Of a stretch of DNA of 64,000 nucleotides, positions 24,275 through 33,944 are shown piece after piece. A program made the position numbers and the translations under genes. Position 1 is the stretch's first letter, and every line of letters starts with the position of its first letter. Origin of the DNA: Mucilaginibacter gossypiicola (GTDB lineage Bacteria > Bacteroidota > Bacteroidia > Sphingobacteriales > Sphingobacteriaceae); contig NZ_FOCL01000004.1 of assembly GCF_900110105.1 (NCBI RefSeq), positions 339,712 through 403,711 on the forward strand. Reading direction: 5' to 3'. The notes beneath the pieces were generated by a model. It searched no databases and was not told where the DNA came from. It saw only the letters and a list, made by a program, of their open reading frames with translations.

Positions 24275-25522
24275 ATGCTTTTTTTAAAACTTTTAAGGGA
24301 AAGTTTTTTGTTTGCAGGCGATGCCCTGAGGCAGAACAAAACACGTACATTACTGTCATTGCTTGGGGTAACCATCGGTATATTTACCATCATAGCCGTT
24401 CAATCGGCGGTTGATACGCTGCGTAATAACCTTCAGAACAGCGTTAACAAGCTGGGTAATAACAGTATCTATGTGCAAAAATGGCCATGGGTAGGAGGAA
24501 GTGATTTTCCGTGGTGGAAATACCTGCAAAGGCCCGAATCTGATCTTCGCGATTTTAACGAGCTCTCCCGCCGTATCACAACTGCCGAAGCTTTATCGTA
24601 CGAAATAAATATTGATAACCGTACCATAAAATATAAAAGTAACACGGTTGAAGGCGCACAGGTTGACGCTGCATCAGCAGATCATGATAAAACCTGGAAC
24701 TTCGATTTTGAAAGCGGCAGGTACTTTACCGAAATGGAATCAAAAACCGGTGCACCTATAACTAATATCGGCTACGATATTGCACAAAATCTTTTTCCTG
24801 ATGGTGACGCCGTAGGAAAGCAGATTAAAGTAATGGGACGCTATGTTACCATTGTGGGCGTATTTTCAAAGCAGGGTAAAGATATGCTTGGAATTTCGAC
24901 TGATAAGGAGGTATTACTGCCTCTTAACTTTGCACGCAACTTAATTGATATTCAAAGTTCAAAATATGGCCCCTCAATTATTGTACGGGGTAAAAAAGGC
25001 ATTCCTACCGATGATGTTGAGAGTGAGATCAAGGGCTTGATGCGTTCTATCAGGAGGTTAAGACCCGGTGCTGATGATAATTTTTCATTAAACCGTACAA
25101 CCATGATCACTCAGCAGCTTGACGATTTGTTTAAAGTTGTTAATATTGCCGGTGCCATTATTGGTGGTTTCTCCATTCTTGTTGGCGGCTTTGGCATTGC
25201 CAATATCATGTTTGTGTCGGTAAAGGAACGTACCAATATTATCGGTATACAAAAATCATTAGGCGCTAAAAACTATTTCATATTATTGCAGTTCTTAATT
25301 GAATCGGTACTCCTCTGTTTTGTTGGCGGGATTATCGGGTTGTTTTTTGTGTATCTGGGGACGTTTGCCGTCAAGGCAGCTTTAGATGTGCAGGTAATAC
25401 TTGATGCTGCTAACATTTCAAGAGGTTTAAGCTATTCAATTATTATAGGTGTAATAGCGGGTATCATTCCTGCTTATTCGGCTTCACGACTGGATCCGGT
25501 GGAAGCCATCCGTACAAATTAA
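24275..25522 (+). CDS. MacB/FtsX-type ABC transporter permease
   Basis: This 415-residue inner-membrane permease has a helix at about 25-45 (TLLSLLGVTIGIFTIIAVQS), a large periplasmic MacB_PCD domain (about 48-275) and three C-terminal FtsX helices (about 285-310, 340-365 and 380-400), ending PAYSASRLDPVEAIRTN, the classic FtsX tail. The signatures fit lipoprotein- or macrolide-exporting MacB-like systems. No ATPase or adaptor gene is adjacent, so partners must be elsewhere. It is followed seven bases later by a DUF3347 lipoprotein gene, suggesting a two-gene unit. Confidence 0.92.
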   Translation: MLFLKLLRESFLFAGDALRQNKTRTLLSLLGVTIGIFTIIAVQSAVDTLRNNLQNSVNKLGNNSIYVQKWPWVGGSDFPWWKYLQRPESDLRDFNELSRRITTAEALSYEINIDNRTIKYKSNTVEGAQVDAASADHDKTWNFDFESGRYFTEMESKTGAPITNIGYDIAQNLFPDGDAVGKQIKVMGRYVTIVGVFSKQGKDMLGISTDKEVLLPLNFARNLIDIQSSKYGPSIIVRGKKGIPTDDVESEIKGLMRSIRRLRPGADDNFSLNRTTMITQQLDDLFKVVNIAGAIIGGFSILVGGFGIANIMFVSVKERTNIIGIQKSLGAKNYFILLQFLIESVLLCFVGGIIGLFFVYLGTFAVKAALDVQVILDAANISRGLSYSIIIGVIAGIIPAYSASRLDPVEAIRTN

Positions 25523-25529
25523 TAATGAT

Positions 25530-26063
25530 ATGAAAACTATTAAAGGATTTTGTTTTTTAGCGGTTTTAGCTGTTGCCGCTGCATGTAATCAACCTGCAAA
25601 ACAGCAGGAAACCACTAAAACAGACACAACAGCCACCGCTAAACCTGCTGAAACTCAGGTTGCCGCTGATACTTCAAATACAAGCGATGTTTTAAAGGCT
25701 TATATAGCTTTAAAAGACGAATTTATTAAATCGGACGCTGCAGGTATCAAAACAGCTGCTACTGATCTGGAAACCAAATTGTCGGGGATTAAAGGCTGCA
25801 CTGAAACTGCTACTGTAGCCCATCAAATAACTACGGCGGCTGATATTAAGGCGCAACGCGACGCGTTTTTGGTGTTGAGCAAAGATGTAATTGCATTGGT
25901 AAAAGGTGCTAAGTTAAAATCAGCCCCGATTTATGTTGATTTTTGCCCGATGGCGGACGGCGGAAAAGGTGGATACTGGCTTTCAGCAACTAAGCCTATT
26001 GTAAATCCATATTTTCCCGAGCACATGAAGGAGTGCGGAACGGTGAAGGAACAGATTAACTAA
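25530..26063 (+). CDS. DUF3347 lipoprotein
   Basis: This is a 177-residue lipoprotein (signal ending VAAAC, lipid Cys 19) with a Thr/Ala-rich linker to about residue 50, then a DUF3347 helical domain (LKAYIALKDEFIKSDA...) and its C-terminal metal-like signature IYVDFCPMADGGKGGYWLSATKPIVNPYFPEHMKECG. In copper-related proteins of this family the Cys/Met residues are thought to bind metal. It is probably cotranscribed with the upstream permease, seven bases away. Confidence 0.85.
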   Translation: MKTIKGFCFLAVLAVAAACNQPAKQQETTKTDTTATAKPAETQVAADTSNTSDVLKAYIALKDEFIKSDAAGIKTAATDLETKLSGIKGCTETATVAHQITTAADIKAQRDAFLVLSKDVIALVKGAKLKSAPIYVDFCPMADGGKGGYWLSATKPIVNPYFPEHMKECGTVKEQIN

Positions 26064-26110
26064 GACTGCCGATCTTTTTTTGACTACGCTGATTTCGTTG
26101 ATGATATTTT

Positions 26111-26142
26111 AAAGCGATAGGTGATACCTGTCGCTTTTTTTT
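26111..26142. terminator. Terminator after DUF3347
   Basis: Stem AAAGCGATAGGT / ACCTGTCGCTTT with loop GAT and a T-run on the plus strand. Confidence 0.85.
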
Positions 26143-26143
26143 A

Positions 26144-26182
26144 GAACCGTGATTTTCGTGATTGAAGGATTTCATGATATTT
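26144..26182. repeat. Half copy of the GAACC dispersed repeat
   Basis: GAACCGTGATTTTCGTGATT and following bases match the left arm of the elements at 31026 and 53840. Confidence 0.5.
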
Positions 26183-26228
26183 TGACAGGGTTGATTGAAC
26201 AGGCAAATCTTAAATCTAACCTCCGAAA

Positions 26229-29200
26229 TCAAATTCCCGCCGACTGCTTGATATACTTTGCAAGCTTACTGTATAATACTTCGGGAACAAAGGGTTTGGT
26301 AAGATAATCAACCATGCCGGCCGCCAGGGCTTTTTGATAGGTCTCCGGCATAGCATCAGCTGTGAGGGCTATGATTGGGAGGTTGGGCCAGGCTTGTTTG
26401 ATAACTGCTGTAGCTTCAAAGCCGTCCATAACAGGCATTTGTAAGTCCATTATAATAATGTCATAAGCGTTGTGGTTAACCAGGTCGACAGCTATTTGAC
26501 CGTTCAACGCTTCCTGAACGTGCGCATTCCAGCGTTTTAAAAATTTACCGGCTATCATCAGGTTCATTTTATTGTCGTCAACAACTAAAATGTTCATGCC
26601 CTGCAGGTTATTGCTTTCTGTATCAACCGGGGTAACAAGGGGTTTTGCAACAATGGCTTCAGGGGAGATGGTAAAATTTATGGCGAAGCTAAATGTGGTA
26701 CCTTTACCAAGTTCGCTTGAAACGGCAATTGTGCCTTTATGCAGTTCAACCAATCGTTTAGTAATTGCCAAACCCAAACCGGTGCCGCCATAGTCATTAT
26801 CAATAACCTGCTGGTCCTGCATAAAAGGATCAAAAACAACGTTAAAGCTTTCGGGCGAAATGCCGATACCTGTATCAGTAACTGCAAATTTGATGTTAAC
26901 CGTGTTGTTAGTTATCACATCCTTATCCAGTCGGATAGTTACTTTGCCGGCATGTGTGAATTTTATAGCATTGCTAATCAGGTTATTAAGTATCTGATTC
27001 AGGCGCATAGCATCGCCTGTTAAATCGCCCGGAATGGTATCGTCGATTATCATTTCAAGTACTAATTGCTTTTCTGCAGCCCGGGCATCAAAAGATTGTT
27101 TTATCCTGCGGATCAACTGGTGGATGTTGAACCTCGAATTGTTTAGTTCCAGTTTACCGGCCTCGATCTTGTTATAATCTAAAATATCATTGATGATGGC
27201 CAACAGGTTTTCGCCCGAAAACTTGAGGGTGTTAAGGTATTCCATCTGCTCCGGTCTCGGATTTTCGTCAAGCAGAAGGTTTGTTGTACCAATAACCGCA
27301 TTCATAGGCGTGCGAATTTCGTGGCTCATGATAGATAAAAACTCCGATTTAAACTTTGATGATTTTTCGGCCATCTCTTTGGCCCAAATCAGGTCCATAC
27401 GTGCTTTTTCCTGGTCCGTAATATCCTCACCAAGTGCAGTGGTTTCTTTAAAAGCGCCGTTTTCATCATAAAATACAGTATTCTGCCAGCTTATGATCCG
27501 CTGCTCGCCGTTACGGCAAATAATAGGATTAGTGTAGTGGGGTAAAAAACTGTCATTTATAAACCAGCTCTTTAAAAAATCCCGCAAATCATCAGGAATA
27601 AAATTGTCCATCCAATTCATTCCTATGATCTCGGCCTGGCTATATCCCACCAGGTTTGCCAGGTATTTGTTGCAAAAAGTAACAATACCCTTGCTGTTAA
27701 CTGTAATAGCTACCATGTTAACGGTTTCCAACACCTGCCTGTATTTGCTCTCAGCTTCCCTGAAATCAAGTTCGGCCTGTTTACGCTCTGTAATATCCTG
27801 TAGGGTACCTATAATTTTACGTACGCTTCCGTCTTCATTATAAAGGCGTTTACCGGCTATAATACTCAGGTGTTTTAAAGTGCCCCGGGGAGTTATAATA
27901 CGATATTCATGGGATGGGTCCATGGTGTTTGCATCGCTTTGTAAAAGTTTCCTGATGATTAGTTTGTCGTTGGGATGCACGTATTTGAGCAGCAGGTTTA
28001 CAAATGTTTTCCTGTACAGTGAAGTGTCTTCCCCAAGCTCATAAATATTATTCAACTCGTCCGACCAGCTGAGGTTGCCTGTGGTTACGTCATATTTCCA
28101 GTTGCCTATTTTGGCAATAGCCTGGGCTTCCATCAGTTCAAGCTGGCTTAGCTTAACCGCTTTATCGGCCAGGCGGGCTTCAGTGATATCCTGTATAATA
28201 CCAAATGTCCGAGCACCTACGTCTGATGTTAATTTCTTTTCTCCGCGCTGGATCCTGATGTATTTTAACGTGCCGGCGGGTGTAATAAATTTATGCTCAA
28301 TTTTATTTTGAGCTGTTTTGCGTATGGATGAAAGGTATTCATAAACATTTTCCCTGTCATCGGGATGTACCAGGCTGATATAATATTGAAAACGGCTCAT
28401 GCCTTCGGGGATTTTTTCAATCCCAAGCAGATCGTTCAGGTTGGCCGACCAAAACGTTTCCTTACTTTCATGATCATACCACCAGTTTCCTGTTTTTGCT
28501 ATGTTTTGAGCTTCCAATAATAACCCTTCGTTTTCTTTAAGGGCTCGTTCATATTTCTTTTGCTCTGTTATATCTACTACCGATGCCGAGATCCGCCCTG
28601 TATAGCCTGTTGTTTTATCAAATATCGGGGTAAAGTTGGCTGTAAATGAATGCCCGCTGTCGTAATCAGACAAAAACTCAATTGATATCGGCTTGCGGTT
28701 TTCTATTACATAGTTTAATGCCTTGTCATATTTTTCGGCTTTTTGCGGGCCAACAACCTGGTCCAGTGTTTTCCCTACGGCTATCCGCGGGTCAACCGCG
28801 CGTTCTGTTATTTCATTAAACCAAACGTTGATGCAGGTTTTACTTTCGTCAAACTCAAAAATAATATCGTTAAGTGAGTTAATAAGCGCATTAAGATGCC
28901 TGCGGCTTTCACGTAACTTGGCATCGTTAACCATAAGGCTTTGATTGAGCTTCATTACATTATCAACCGCGCTTTTGAGCTGGTATTGATAAGCCATTAC
29001 CACTAAAAATGAAATATAGGCTATTAATGTAAAAAACAACAAAAGCACGATAAGCATAGCAGGCGAAATAGCAAGCCTGGGAGCCGTGAAATACGCAGCT
29101 AAAATGGCAGCAAGATTAGCTGCGCTGATAATTATAAACTCTCTGCGCTTTTTGCAAAAAAGGGTTAAGGCGATAAAGATCGTAATAGCACTGAACAAAT

Positions 29201-29516
29201 TGACGCGGTCGAACCCATTTTGACCGAGTAAAATGCAGTTGTTTATTATCAGGAACGATGATATGGTAGCAAAAATCCCTGCTTTATAAAAAGTCTTGTT
29301 GTTTATGAAAGAAAAAAAAAGTGAAACAGCGCAAAAAAAACAGTTTATCAACCTTAACCAAAAAGGATCATAAGAATTATTGGAGCATAGATAATGTAAC
29401 GAGGGGCTTGCAATGAATAAACCTATAAGTAAAAGCCGGTAAATGGTAGCTTCGTTTTGGATCATTACCAATGAGTTACCTTTTAACGACATGTTTTGGA
29501 GTAATTTTTTAATCAA
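26229..29516 (-). CDS. PAS-rich hybrid sensor histidine kinase
   Basis: This is a 1095-residue signalling protein. Six or so N-terminal membrane helices (about 25-180, no large periplasmic loop) are followed by a coiled stretch and four PAS/PAC units (about 200-320, 325-445, 450-575 and 580-710). Then HisKA with the phospho-accepting His in FLSIMSHEIRTPMNAVIG (about 730), HATPase_c with NLISNAIKFTHAGKV, DTGIGI and GGTGLGLAI, and a C-terminal receiver with ILVVDDNKMNL and Asp in IIMDLQMPVMDG (about 1023). The receiver is attached, so phosphate is probably relayed to an Hpt protein elsewhere. No output regulator is adjacent. Signal unknown. Confidence 0.95.
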   Translation of the reverse strand: MIKKLLQNMSLKGNSLVMIQNEATIYRLLLIGLFIASPSLHYLCSNNSYDPFWLRLINCFFCAVSLFFSFINNKTFYKAGIFATISSFLIINNCILLGQNGFDRVNLFSAITIFIALTLFCKKRREFIIISAANLAAILAAYFTAPRLAISPAMLIVLLLFFTLIAYISFLVVMAYQYQLKSAVDNVMKLNQSLMVNDAKLRESRRHLNALINSLNDIIFEFDESKTCINVWFNEITERAVDPRIAVGKTLDQVVGPQKAEKYDKALNYVIENRKPISIEFLSDYDSGHSFTANFTPIFDKTTGYTGRISASVVDITEQKKYERALKENEGLLLEAQNIAKTGNWWYDHESKETFWSANLNDLLGIEKIPEGMSRFQYYISLVHPDDRENVYEYLSSIRKTAQNKIEHKFITPAGTLKYIRIQRGEKKLTSDVGARTFGIIQDITEARLADKAVKLSQLELMEAQAIAKIGNWKYDVTTGNLSWSDELNNIYELGEDTSLYRKTFVNLLLKYVHPNDKLIIRKLLQSDANTMDPSHEYRIITPRGTLKHLSIIAGKRLYNEDGSVRKIIGTLQDITERKQAELDFREAESKYRQVLETVNMVAITVNSKGIVTFCNKYLANLVGYSQAEIIGMNWMDNFIPDDLRDFLKSWFINDSFLPHYTNPIICRNGEQRIISWQNTVFYDENGAFKETTALGEDITDQEKARMDLIWAKEMAEKSSKFKSEFLSIMSHEIRTPMNAVIGTTNLLLDENPRPEQMEYLNTLKFSGENLLAIINDILDYNKIEAGKLELNNSRFNIHQLIRRIKQSFDARAAEKQLVLEMIIDDTIPGDLTGDAMRLNQILNNLISNAIKFTHAGKVTIRLDKDVITNNTVNIKFAVTDTGIGISPESFNVVFDPFMQDQQVIDNDYGGTGLGLAITKRLVELHKGTIAVSSELGKGTTFSFAINFTISPEAIVAKPLVTPVDTESNNLQGMNILVVDDNKMNLMIAGKFLKRWNAHVQEALNGQIAVDLVNHNAYDIIIMDLQMPVMDGFEATAVIKQAWPNLPIIALTADAMPETYQKALAAGMVDYLTKPFVPEVLYSKLAKYIKQSAGI

Positions 29517-29621
29517 TTATTAACCTTTATAAACATAAATACAGGTGTTAAAATAATAAATTTGCCCGAAATTTTTACAAACAGTAAATTATATTAGCGG
29601 TTATTAATACGCAGATTTATT

Positions 29622-29629
29622 TACATTTG
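29622..29629 (+). promoter_or_regulatory. -7 box of citrate synthase
   Basis: TACATTTG matches TAnnTTTG 20 bases before the ATG, giving a very short leader. A -33 TTTG is not obvious. Confidence 0.5.
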
Positions 29630-29648
29630 TTGCAGATACAAATTTTCT

Positions 29649-30935
29649 ATGGCGGAAACAGCACAACTAAAACTTGGTGATAAAACATTCGAACTCCCGG
29701 TAATTGAGGGCACTGAAGGTGAAAAGGCAATCGATATTTCTAAGCTTCGCGATCAAACCGGGTATGTAACACTTGATATCGGGTATAAAAATACAGGCGC
29801 TACCAAAAGCGCCATTACTTTTTTAGATGGAGAGCAGGGGATACTCAAATATCGCGGTTACCCCATTGAAGAACTTGCCGAAAAATCATCATTTATTGAA
29901 GTTGCTTATTTGCTGATTTATGGCGAATTGCCAACTGCTGATCAATTAAAAGCCTTTCAGTATGAGTTAAGCCGCCATACACTGGTGCATGAGGATATGA
30001 AAAAGTTTTTTGATGGCTTCCCGTCAAAATCTCACCCGATGGGGCAGCTGTCATCGCTGGTATCTGCATTATCGGCTTTTTATCCCGAATCATTAAAACC
30101 ATCACAAACTACCGAAGAGCTTAATCAAAGCATTATTAAAATGCTTGCTAAAATGGCTACTGTGGTTTCATGGATCTATAAAAAATCATTAGGTCACCCG
30201 GTTATCTATCCGCAAAACAAATACGATTACGTTACCAACTTCCTTTATATGACCTTTGGTCAGCGTACTGAAGAGGTAACTATCGACCCAGTTGTGATCG
30301 ACGCTATGAACAAACTATTGATCTTACATGCTGATCACGAGCAAAACTGTTCAGCTTCTACTGTACGTATCGTAGGTTCATCCGACTCTAATATTTATGC
30401 TTCAGTATCTGCCGGTATTTCAGCATTATGGGGCCCGCTGCATGGTGGAGCTAACCAGGCTGTGATTGAAATGCTGGAGAAGATCAAAGAAGATGGTGGT
30501 GATACCGACAAGTGGATTGCCAAAGCAAAAGACAAAAATGATCCTTTCCGTTTGATGGGCTTTGGTCATCGTGTTTATAAAAACTTCGACCCACGTGCCA
30601 GGATCATCAAAAAAGCATGTGATGATATTTTAGAGAAACTGGGCATCAACGATGAGGTACTGGAAATAGCCAAGAAACTGGAAGAGGTTGCTCTAAAAGA
30701 TCCATACTTTGTTGAACGCAAACTTTACCCTAACGTTGATTTTTATTCGGGTATCATTTACCGTGCGTTAGGATTCCCAACAGATATGTTCACTGTACTG
30801 TTTGCCCTTGGTCGTTTACCAGGATGGATTGCCCAGTGGAAAGAAATGAAAGAAAACAAAGAGCCTATTGGCCGTCCGCGCCAAATTTATGTTGGTGCTA
30901 CCAGCAAAGAGTATGTGGATATAGCGAAACGGTAA
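29649..30935 (+). CDS. gltA: Citrate synthase
   Basis: This 428-residue TCA-cycle enzyme condenses oxaloacetate with acetyl-CoA. The N-terminal segment ITFLDGEQGILKYRGYPIEELA, the His of LHADHEQNCS, the catalytic His in WGPLHGGANQAVIEML, the GFGHRVYKNFDPRA motif and the Asp in VDFYSGIIYRALGFP are all present. The N-terminal extension and length are those of hexameric type II bacterial enzymes. Single-gene unit with its own terminator. Confidence 0.97.
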   Translation: MAETAQLKLGDKTFELPVIEGTEGEKAIDISKLRDQTGYVTLDIGYKNTGATKSAITFLDGEQGILKYRGYPIEELAEKSSFIEVAYLLIYGELPTADQLKAFQYELSRHTLVHEDMKKFFDGFPSKSHPMGQLSSLVSALSAFYPESLKPSQTTEELNQSIIKMLAKMATVVSWIYKKSLGHPVIYPQNKYDYVTNFLYMTFGQRTEEVTIDPVVIDAMNKLLILHADHEQNCSASTVRIVGSSDSNIYASVSAGISALWGPLHGGANQAVIEMLEKIKEDGGDTDKWIAKAKDKNDPFRLMGFGHRVYKNFDPRARIIKKACDDILEKLGINDEVLEIAKKLEEVALKDPYFVERKLYPNVDFYSGIIYRALGFPTDMFTVLFALGRLPGWIAQWKEMKENKEPIGRPRQIYVGATSKEYVDIAKR

Positions 30936-30991
30936 ATTCATTTTGGTTCATGGTTAATGGATCATAGTTCATAGGAAAAAATATAAAGCAG

Positions 30992-31025
30992 AAAAGCGAT
31001 GGGGGATGACCTCATCGCTTTTTTT
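30992..31025 (+). terminator. Terminator of citrate synthase
   Basis: Stem AAAGCGATG...CATCGCTTT followed by TTTTTTT on the plus strand. Confidence 0.85.
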
Positions 31026-31174
31026 GAACCATGATTTTTAGGATTTAAGGATTGCCTTGATATTATATGCTTAAGGGATCGCTTCTTCAAAAGAGAGTGC
31101 TATTATATTCACCCTTATCAGGTCATCTATAAAACAGTATCCTGTAATCCCAAAATCAAGAAAATCATGGTTCA
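31026..31174. repeat. GAACC-type dispersed inverted repeat, long copy
   Basis: The left arm GAACCATGATTTTTAGGATT and the right arm ending AAATCATGGTTC are inverted with about 90 bases between. The same arms occur at 53840-53919, and a half copy at 26144. No ORF inside. Confidence 0.65.
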
Positions 31175-31207
31175 AAAGAAACCCCGCAGGTTTTCACCAT
31201 GCGGGGC
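31172..31207 (-). terminator. Terminator of the susCDE operon
   Basis: CCCCGCAGG / CCATGCGGGG stem around TTTTCA; on the minus strand it runs into TTTCTTTT. Confidence 0.75.
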
Positions 31208-31242
31208 CATATAAATAAATCAATCAACTACAATTTTTACAC

Positions 31243-32271
31243 TTATAACTTAGTAATAGTAAAGGTATTGGCCTTGGTATCTAATACTATCTTGTAGGTA
31301 CCGCCGGTTGTTATGGTATAATTAGCTCCGCCTGCTGTAAGCGCTGCAGGTGTACCGCCTAAGTTTAAATCCCAGCTGTGATTAAACCTGAACTTCATAT
31401 CCTTGCCGGCAATTAAAGCAACCGTAACGCTCCAGGTTTTGGTGGTAGCATCATAAAGCATATCGGTATCTGTATTCCAGCCACCCGGGGTAGCGTCGCC
31501 AATAACACTCCAAAATACAGGAGTAGCAGTAAATGTGCCTTTGGTTTTATCGCTCTGGTCAATAACTGCATGTAACGCATAGTATCCTGCTGACGGTACC
31601 GAAAGATTGCCGCCTGTAGTGCTTATTTTACCGCTGCCAGCATCGCCGTATGATACATCCCAGTTCTTTTTAGGAGTAAGTTTAAACTCAAGTTTGCCCG
31701 CAGGGTAACCGATATAACCATCATAAACGCCATCATTATTTGGCGAAGTAAGACTATCGGCGGTTGCCGGATCCCATCCCTGGTAAGCACCCGGAACATA
31801 AATATAGCCTGTGCCCTGGTATGGCAGCACTGTTAAGGTAATAACATTTGAATAGGTAGCAGCCAGGTTTGGAGCAGCCGACGATTTAATGCGCACATCA
31901 ACCTGCGATGGGTTGTCATAAGATAATTTCAGCGCCGTTAGCATATCGTTAAGAGCACCTACCTTAATTGTTTGGGTAAGTTTATCAGTGCTTACTTCCC
32001 TTGCGTTTTTAAAATTATTGCCTTTTACATCTAATTGTATAGTATAGGTAATAGGGGCATTGTAACCCGATACCGGGGTTGCAACCCAGTTAAACGTAAT
32101 AGCGTCGTTAGCGGCGTTGGGCTTTGATAGTTCGGGGCTTGTTGTTGATGATGATAAAGCTCCTACATTGCCCACGTTTGCTACAACCTTTACTTCATCT
32201 TTTTTACATGATGCCAGCATCAGCAGCGCGATGCCGCCGAATGCCAGGAGCGTGGTAAATATTTTTTTCAT
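31243..32271 (-). CDS. SusE-like outer membrane lipoprotein
   Basis: This 342-residue lipoprotein (signal ending LLMLASC, lipid Cys 22) has a SusE-type N-terminal immunoglobulin-like domain (about 45-150, PNAANDAITFNWVATPVSG...) and two further starch-binding-like domains (YIYVPGAYQGWDPATADSL and FWSVIGDATPGGWNTDTDM). It would sit on the cell surface and bind glycan beside SusC/SusD. It is third in the operon, separated from susD by a strong hairpin. Confidence 0.9.
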   Translation of the reverse strand: MKKIFTTLLAFGGIALLMLASCKKDEVKVVANVGNVGALSSSTTSPELSKPNAANDAITFNWVATPVSGYNAPITYTIQLDVKGNNFKNAREVSTDKLTQTIKVGALNDMLTALKLSYDNPSQVDVRIKSSAAPNLAATYSNVITLTVLPYQGTGYIYVPGAYQGWDPATADSLTSPNNDGVYDGYIGYPAGKLEFKLTPKKNWDVSYGDAGSGKISTTGGNLSVPSAGYYALHAVIDQSDKTKGTFTATPVFWSVIGDATPGGWNTDTDMLYDATTKTWSVTVALIAGKDMKFRFNHSWDLNLGGTPAALTAGGANYTITTGGTYKIVLDTKANTFTITKL

Positions 32272-32298
32272 ATCCTTTTTTAGGTTTTATGGTTTTAC

Positions 32299-32322
32299 GG
32301 GAGATGCCCTTAGGCATCTCCC
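32299..32322 (-). promoter_or_regulatory. Intercistronic hairpin between susD and susE
   Basis: A perfect 10-bp GC-rich stem GGGAGATGCC / GGCATCTCCC with a 4-base loop sits in the 60-base gap. No T-run follows it, so it more likely protects the upstream mRNA end or partly attenuates susE. Confidence 0.6.
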
Positions 32323-32331
32323 GGTATATTA

Positions 32332-33915
32332 TTAATATCCTGTGTTTTGTTTCAGATTAGGGTTAGCGGTAACATCTGCCGATGGTAATGGATATACCGT
32401 GCGGAAGCTTTCAACACCTTTACCATCTTTTGAACCGCCTTTAAACGGCCATAAGTAGGTATCCTCAACAAACTTTTTGTAACGGATAAGGTCAGTACGA
32501 CGGAAGCCTTCCCAATACAACTCGCGGCCTCTTTCGTCAAGTAATAGATCGGTTGTCAGGGCGGTTAACTGGCCTGTAGTAGTGCTTTGGTAAGCGCGGG
32601 CCCTTAATTTGTTAACATAGCTTAAAGCAAGTGCCGCATCGCCGCCACCGCCACGTGTAGTAGCTTCGGCATAAATAAGGTACTGCTCGGCCAGGCGGAA
32701 AATAGGAAGGTCCATATCTGCATAATCTAAACTTTGCGGAGCACCACCATCAATCTTAACATCTTTGAATTTACTGATAGCGTAGCCATCGGTAAAGGTG
32801 CTGATGGTGTTGATGTCGATGTTTTGGCCATCGGTATAAAACTGCGCACGTTTATCAGCACTTGAAGCGCCTCCCGGAAACAGGTTTACAAACGCTTTGG
32901 TGGTTCGTAAACCGGCCCATCCGCCTGAAATTCCATAATCGGCAGCAGGCATCGAGCCGCCAACAGGAGCATGTGTCATAAATGTTGCACCGCCATAGCT
33001 TTGTGTATGCAAGCCATCATAGTTAATGGTTAAAATAAACTCATTTTTATTGAGGTTGTTATCGGCGCGCATCAACTTGGTATAATCAGAAACCAGGGTG
33101 TAACCGGCATCAATTACCTTTTTTGAATAGGTTACAGCATCCGGGTAATGTGCAGTACCGGTATAAACCTCGGCATTAAGATAAATCCTCGCCAGCAAAG
33201 CCCAGGCAGCAGCTTTATCTGCGCGGCCATATTCATTGCCCCGGGCATCGGCAAGGCTCCCATCAATAGCTTTAAGTTCGCTTTCTACATAAGCAAATAA
33301 GTCTTTACGGCTTATTTGCTTTGGCAGTGCACCACCCAAAGCATCGTTCTCTGTAACAAATGGAGGGGCAGCAAACAAGTCCATCAAAATAGAATATTGA
33401 TAAGCTCTTAAAAATCGTGCTTCTGCAACATATTGACGAACCTTATCGGCATCAGCGCCGGTAAGGCCCCTGCTGCTCAGTTTAGCATCTGATGACTGGC
33501 GGATGAAATCGTTAGCCAGGGTAATCTGGTACATACAACGGTAATATAAACCTGTAAGGAACAGGTTGCTTGATGACCATGTCATGCTATGAAAATCAGG
33601 CAAACCTACGTCGCCCCAGCCTACAACTGCTTCATCAGTAGGTAATTCTTCAGCGCACCAGTAAAGACGGAAGAAATCGGAAGTACCTTCATCAATACCT
33701 TGTACGTCACCGTTACCTGCCGGACCGGTGTTGCCGGTGAGGGCGTATGCGGCGTAAACCTTGGCAAATGCTTGTTTGTAACCCTCAGGCGTGCTGTAAA
33801 CCTGCTCGGCTGTCACATCATTGGTAGGAAGCAAATTAAGCTTCTTTGTGCACGATGTTAAACTTCCGGCTATTAAACCGGTCATTAATATATATTTTAA
33901 TGAATTTCTTTTCAT
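32332..33915 (-). CDS. SusD/RagB family lipoprotein
   Basis: This 527-residue surface glycan-binding lipoprotein (signal ending IAGSLTSC, lipid Cys 22) partners the SusC protein encoded 29 bases upstream. SusD helical repeats with the motif EARFLRAYQYSILMDLFAAPPFV (about 167-189), and the C-terminal ELYWEGFRRTDLIRYKKF and NLKQNTGY, are typical. The length and the SusE partner suggest an alpha-glucan or other oligosaccharide ligand (inference). Confidence 0.95.
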   Translation of the reverse strand: MKRNSLKYILMTGLIAGSLTSCTKKLNLLPTNDVTAEQVYSTPEGYKQAFAKVYAAYALTGNTGPAGNGDVQGIDEGTSDFFRLYWCAEELPTDEAVVGWGDVGLPDFHSMTWSSSNLFLTGLYYRCMYQITLANDFIRQSSDAKLSSRGLTGADADKVRQYVAEARFLRAYQYSILMDLFAAPPFVTENDALGGALPKQISRKDLFAYVESELKAIDGSLADARGNEYGRADKAAAWALLARIYLNAEVYTGTAHYPDAVTYSKKVIDAGYTLVSDYTKLMRADNNLNKNEFILTINYDGLHTQSYGGATFMTHAPVGGSMPAADYGISGGWAGLRTTKAFVNLFPGGASSADKRAQFYTDGQNIDINTISTFTDGYAISKFKDVKIDGGAPQSLDYADMDLPIFRLAEQYLIYAEATTRGGGGDAALALSYVNKLRARAYQSTTTGQLTALTTDLLLDERGRELYWEGFRRTDLIRYKKFVEDTYLWPFKGGSKDGKGVESFRTVYPLPSADVTANPNLKQNTGY

Positions 33916-33944
33916 GTCAATTTTTTTTTCGTTATCAACTTTAA

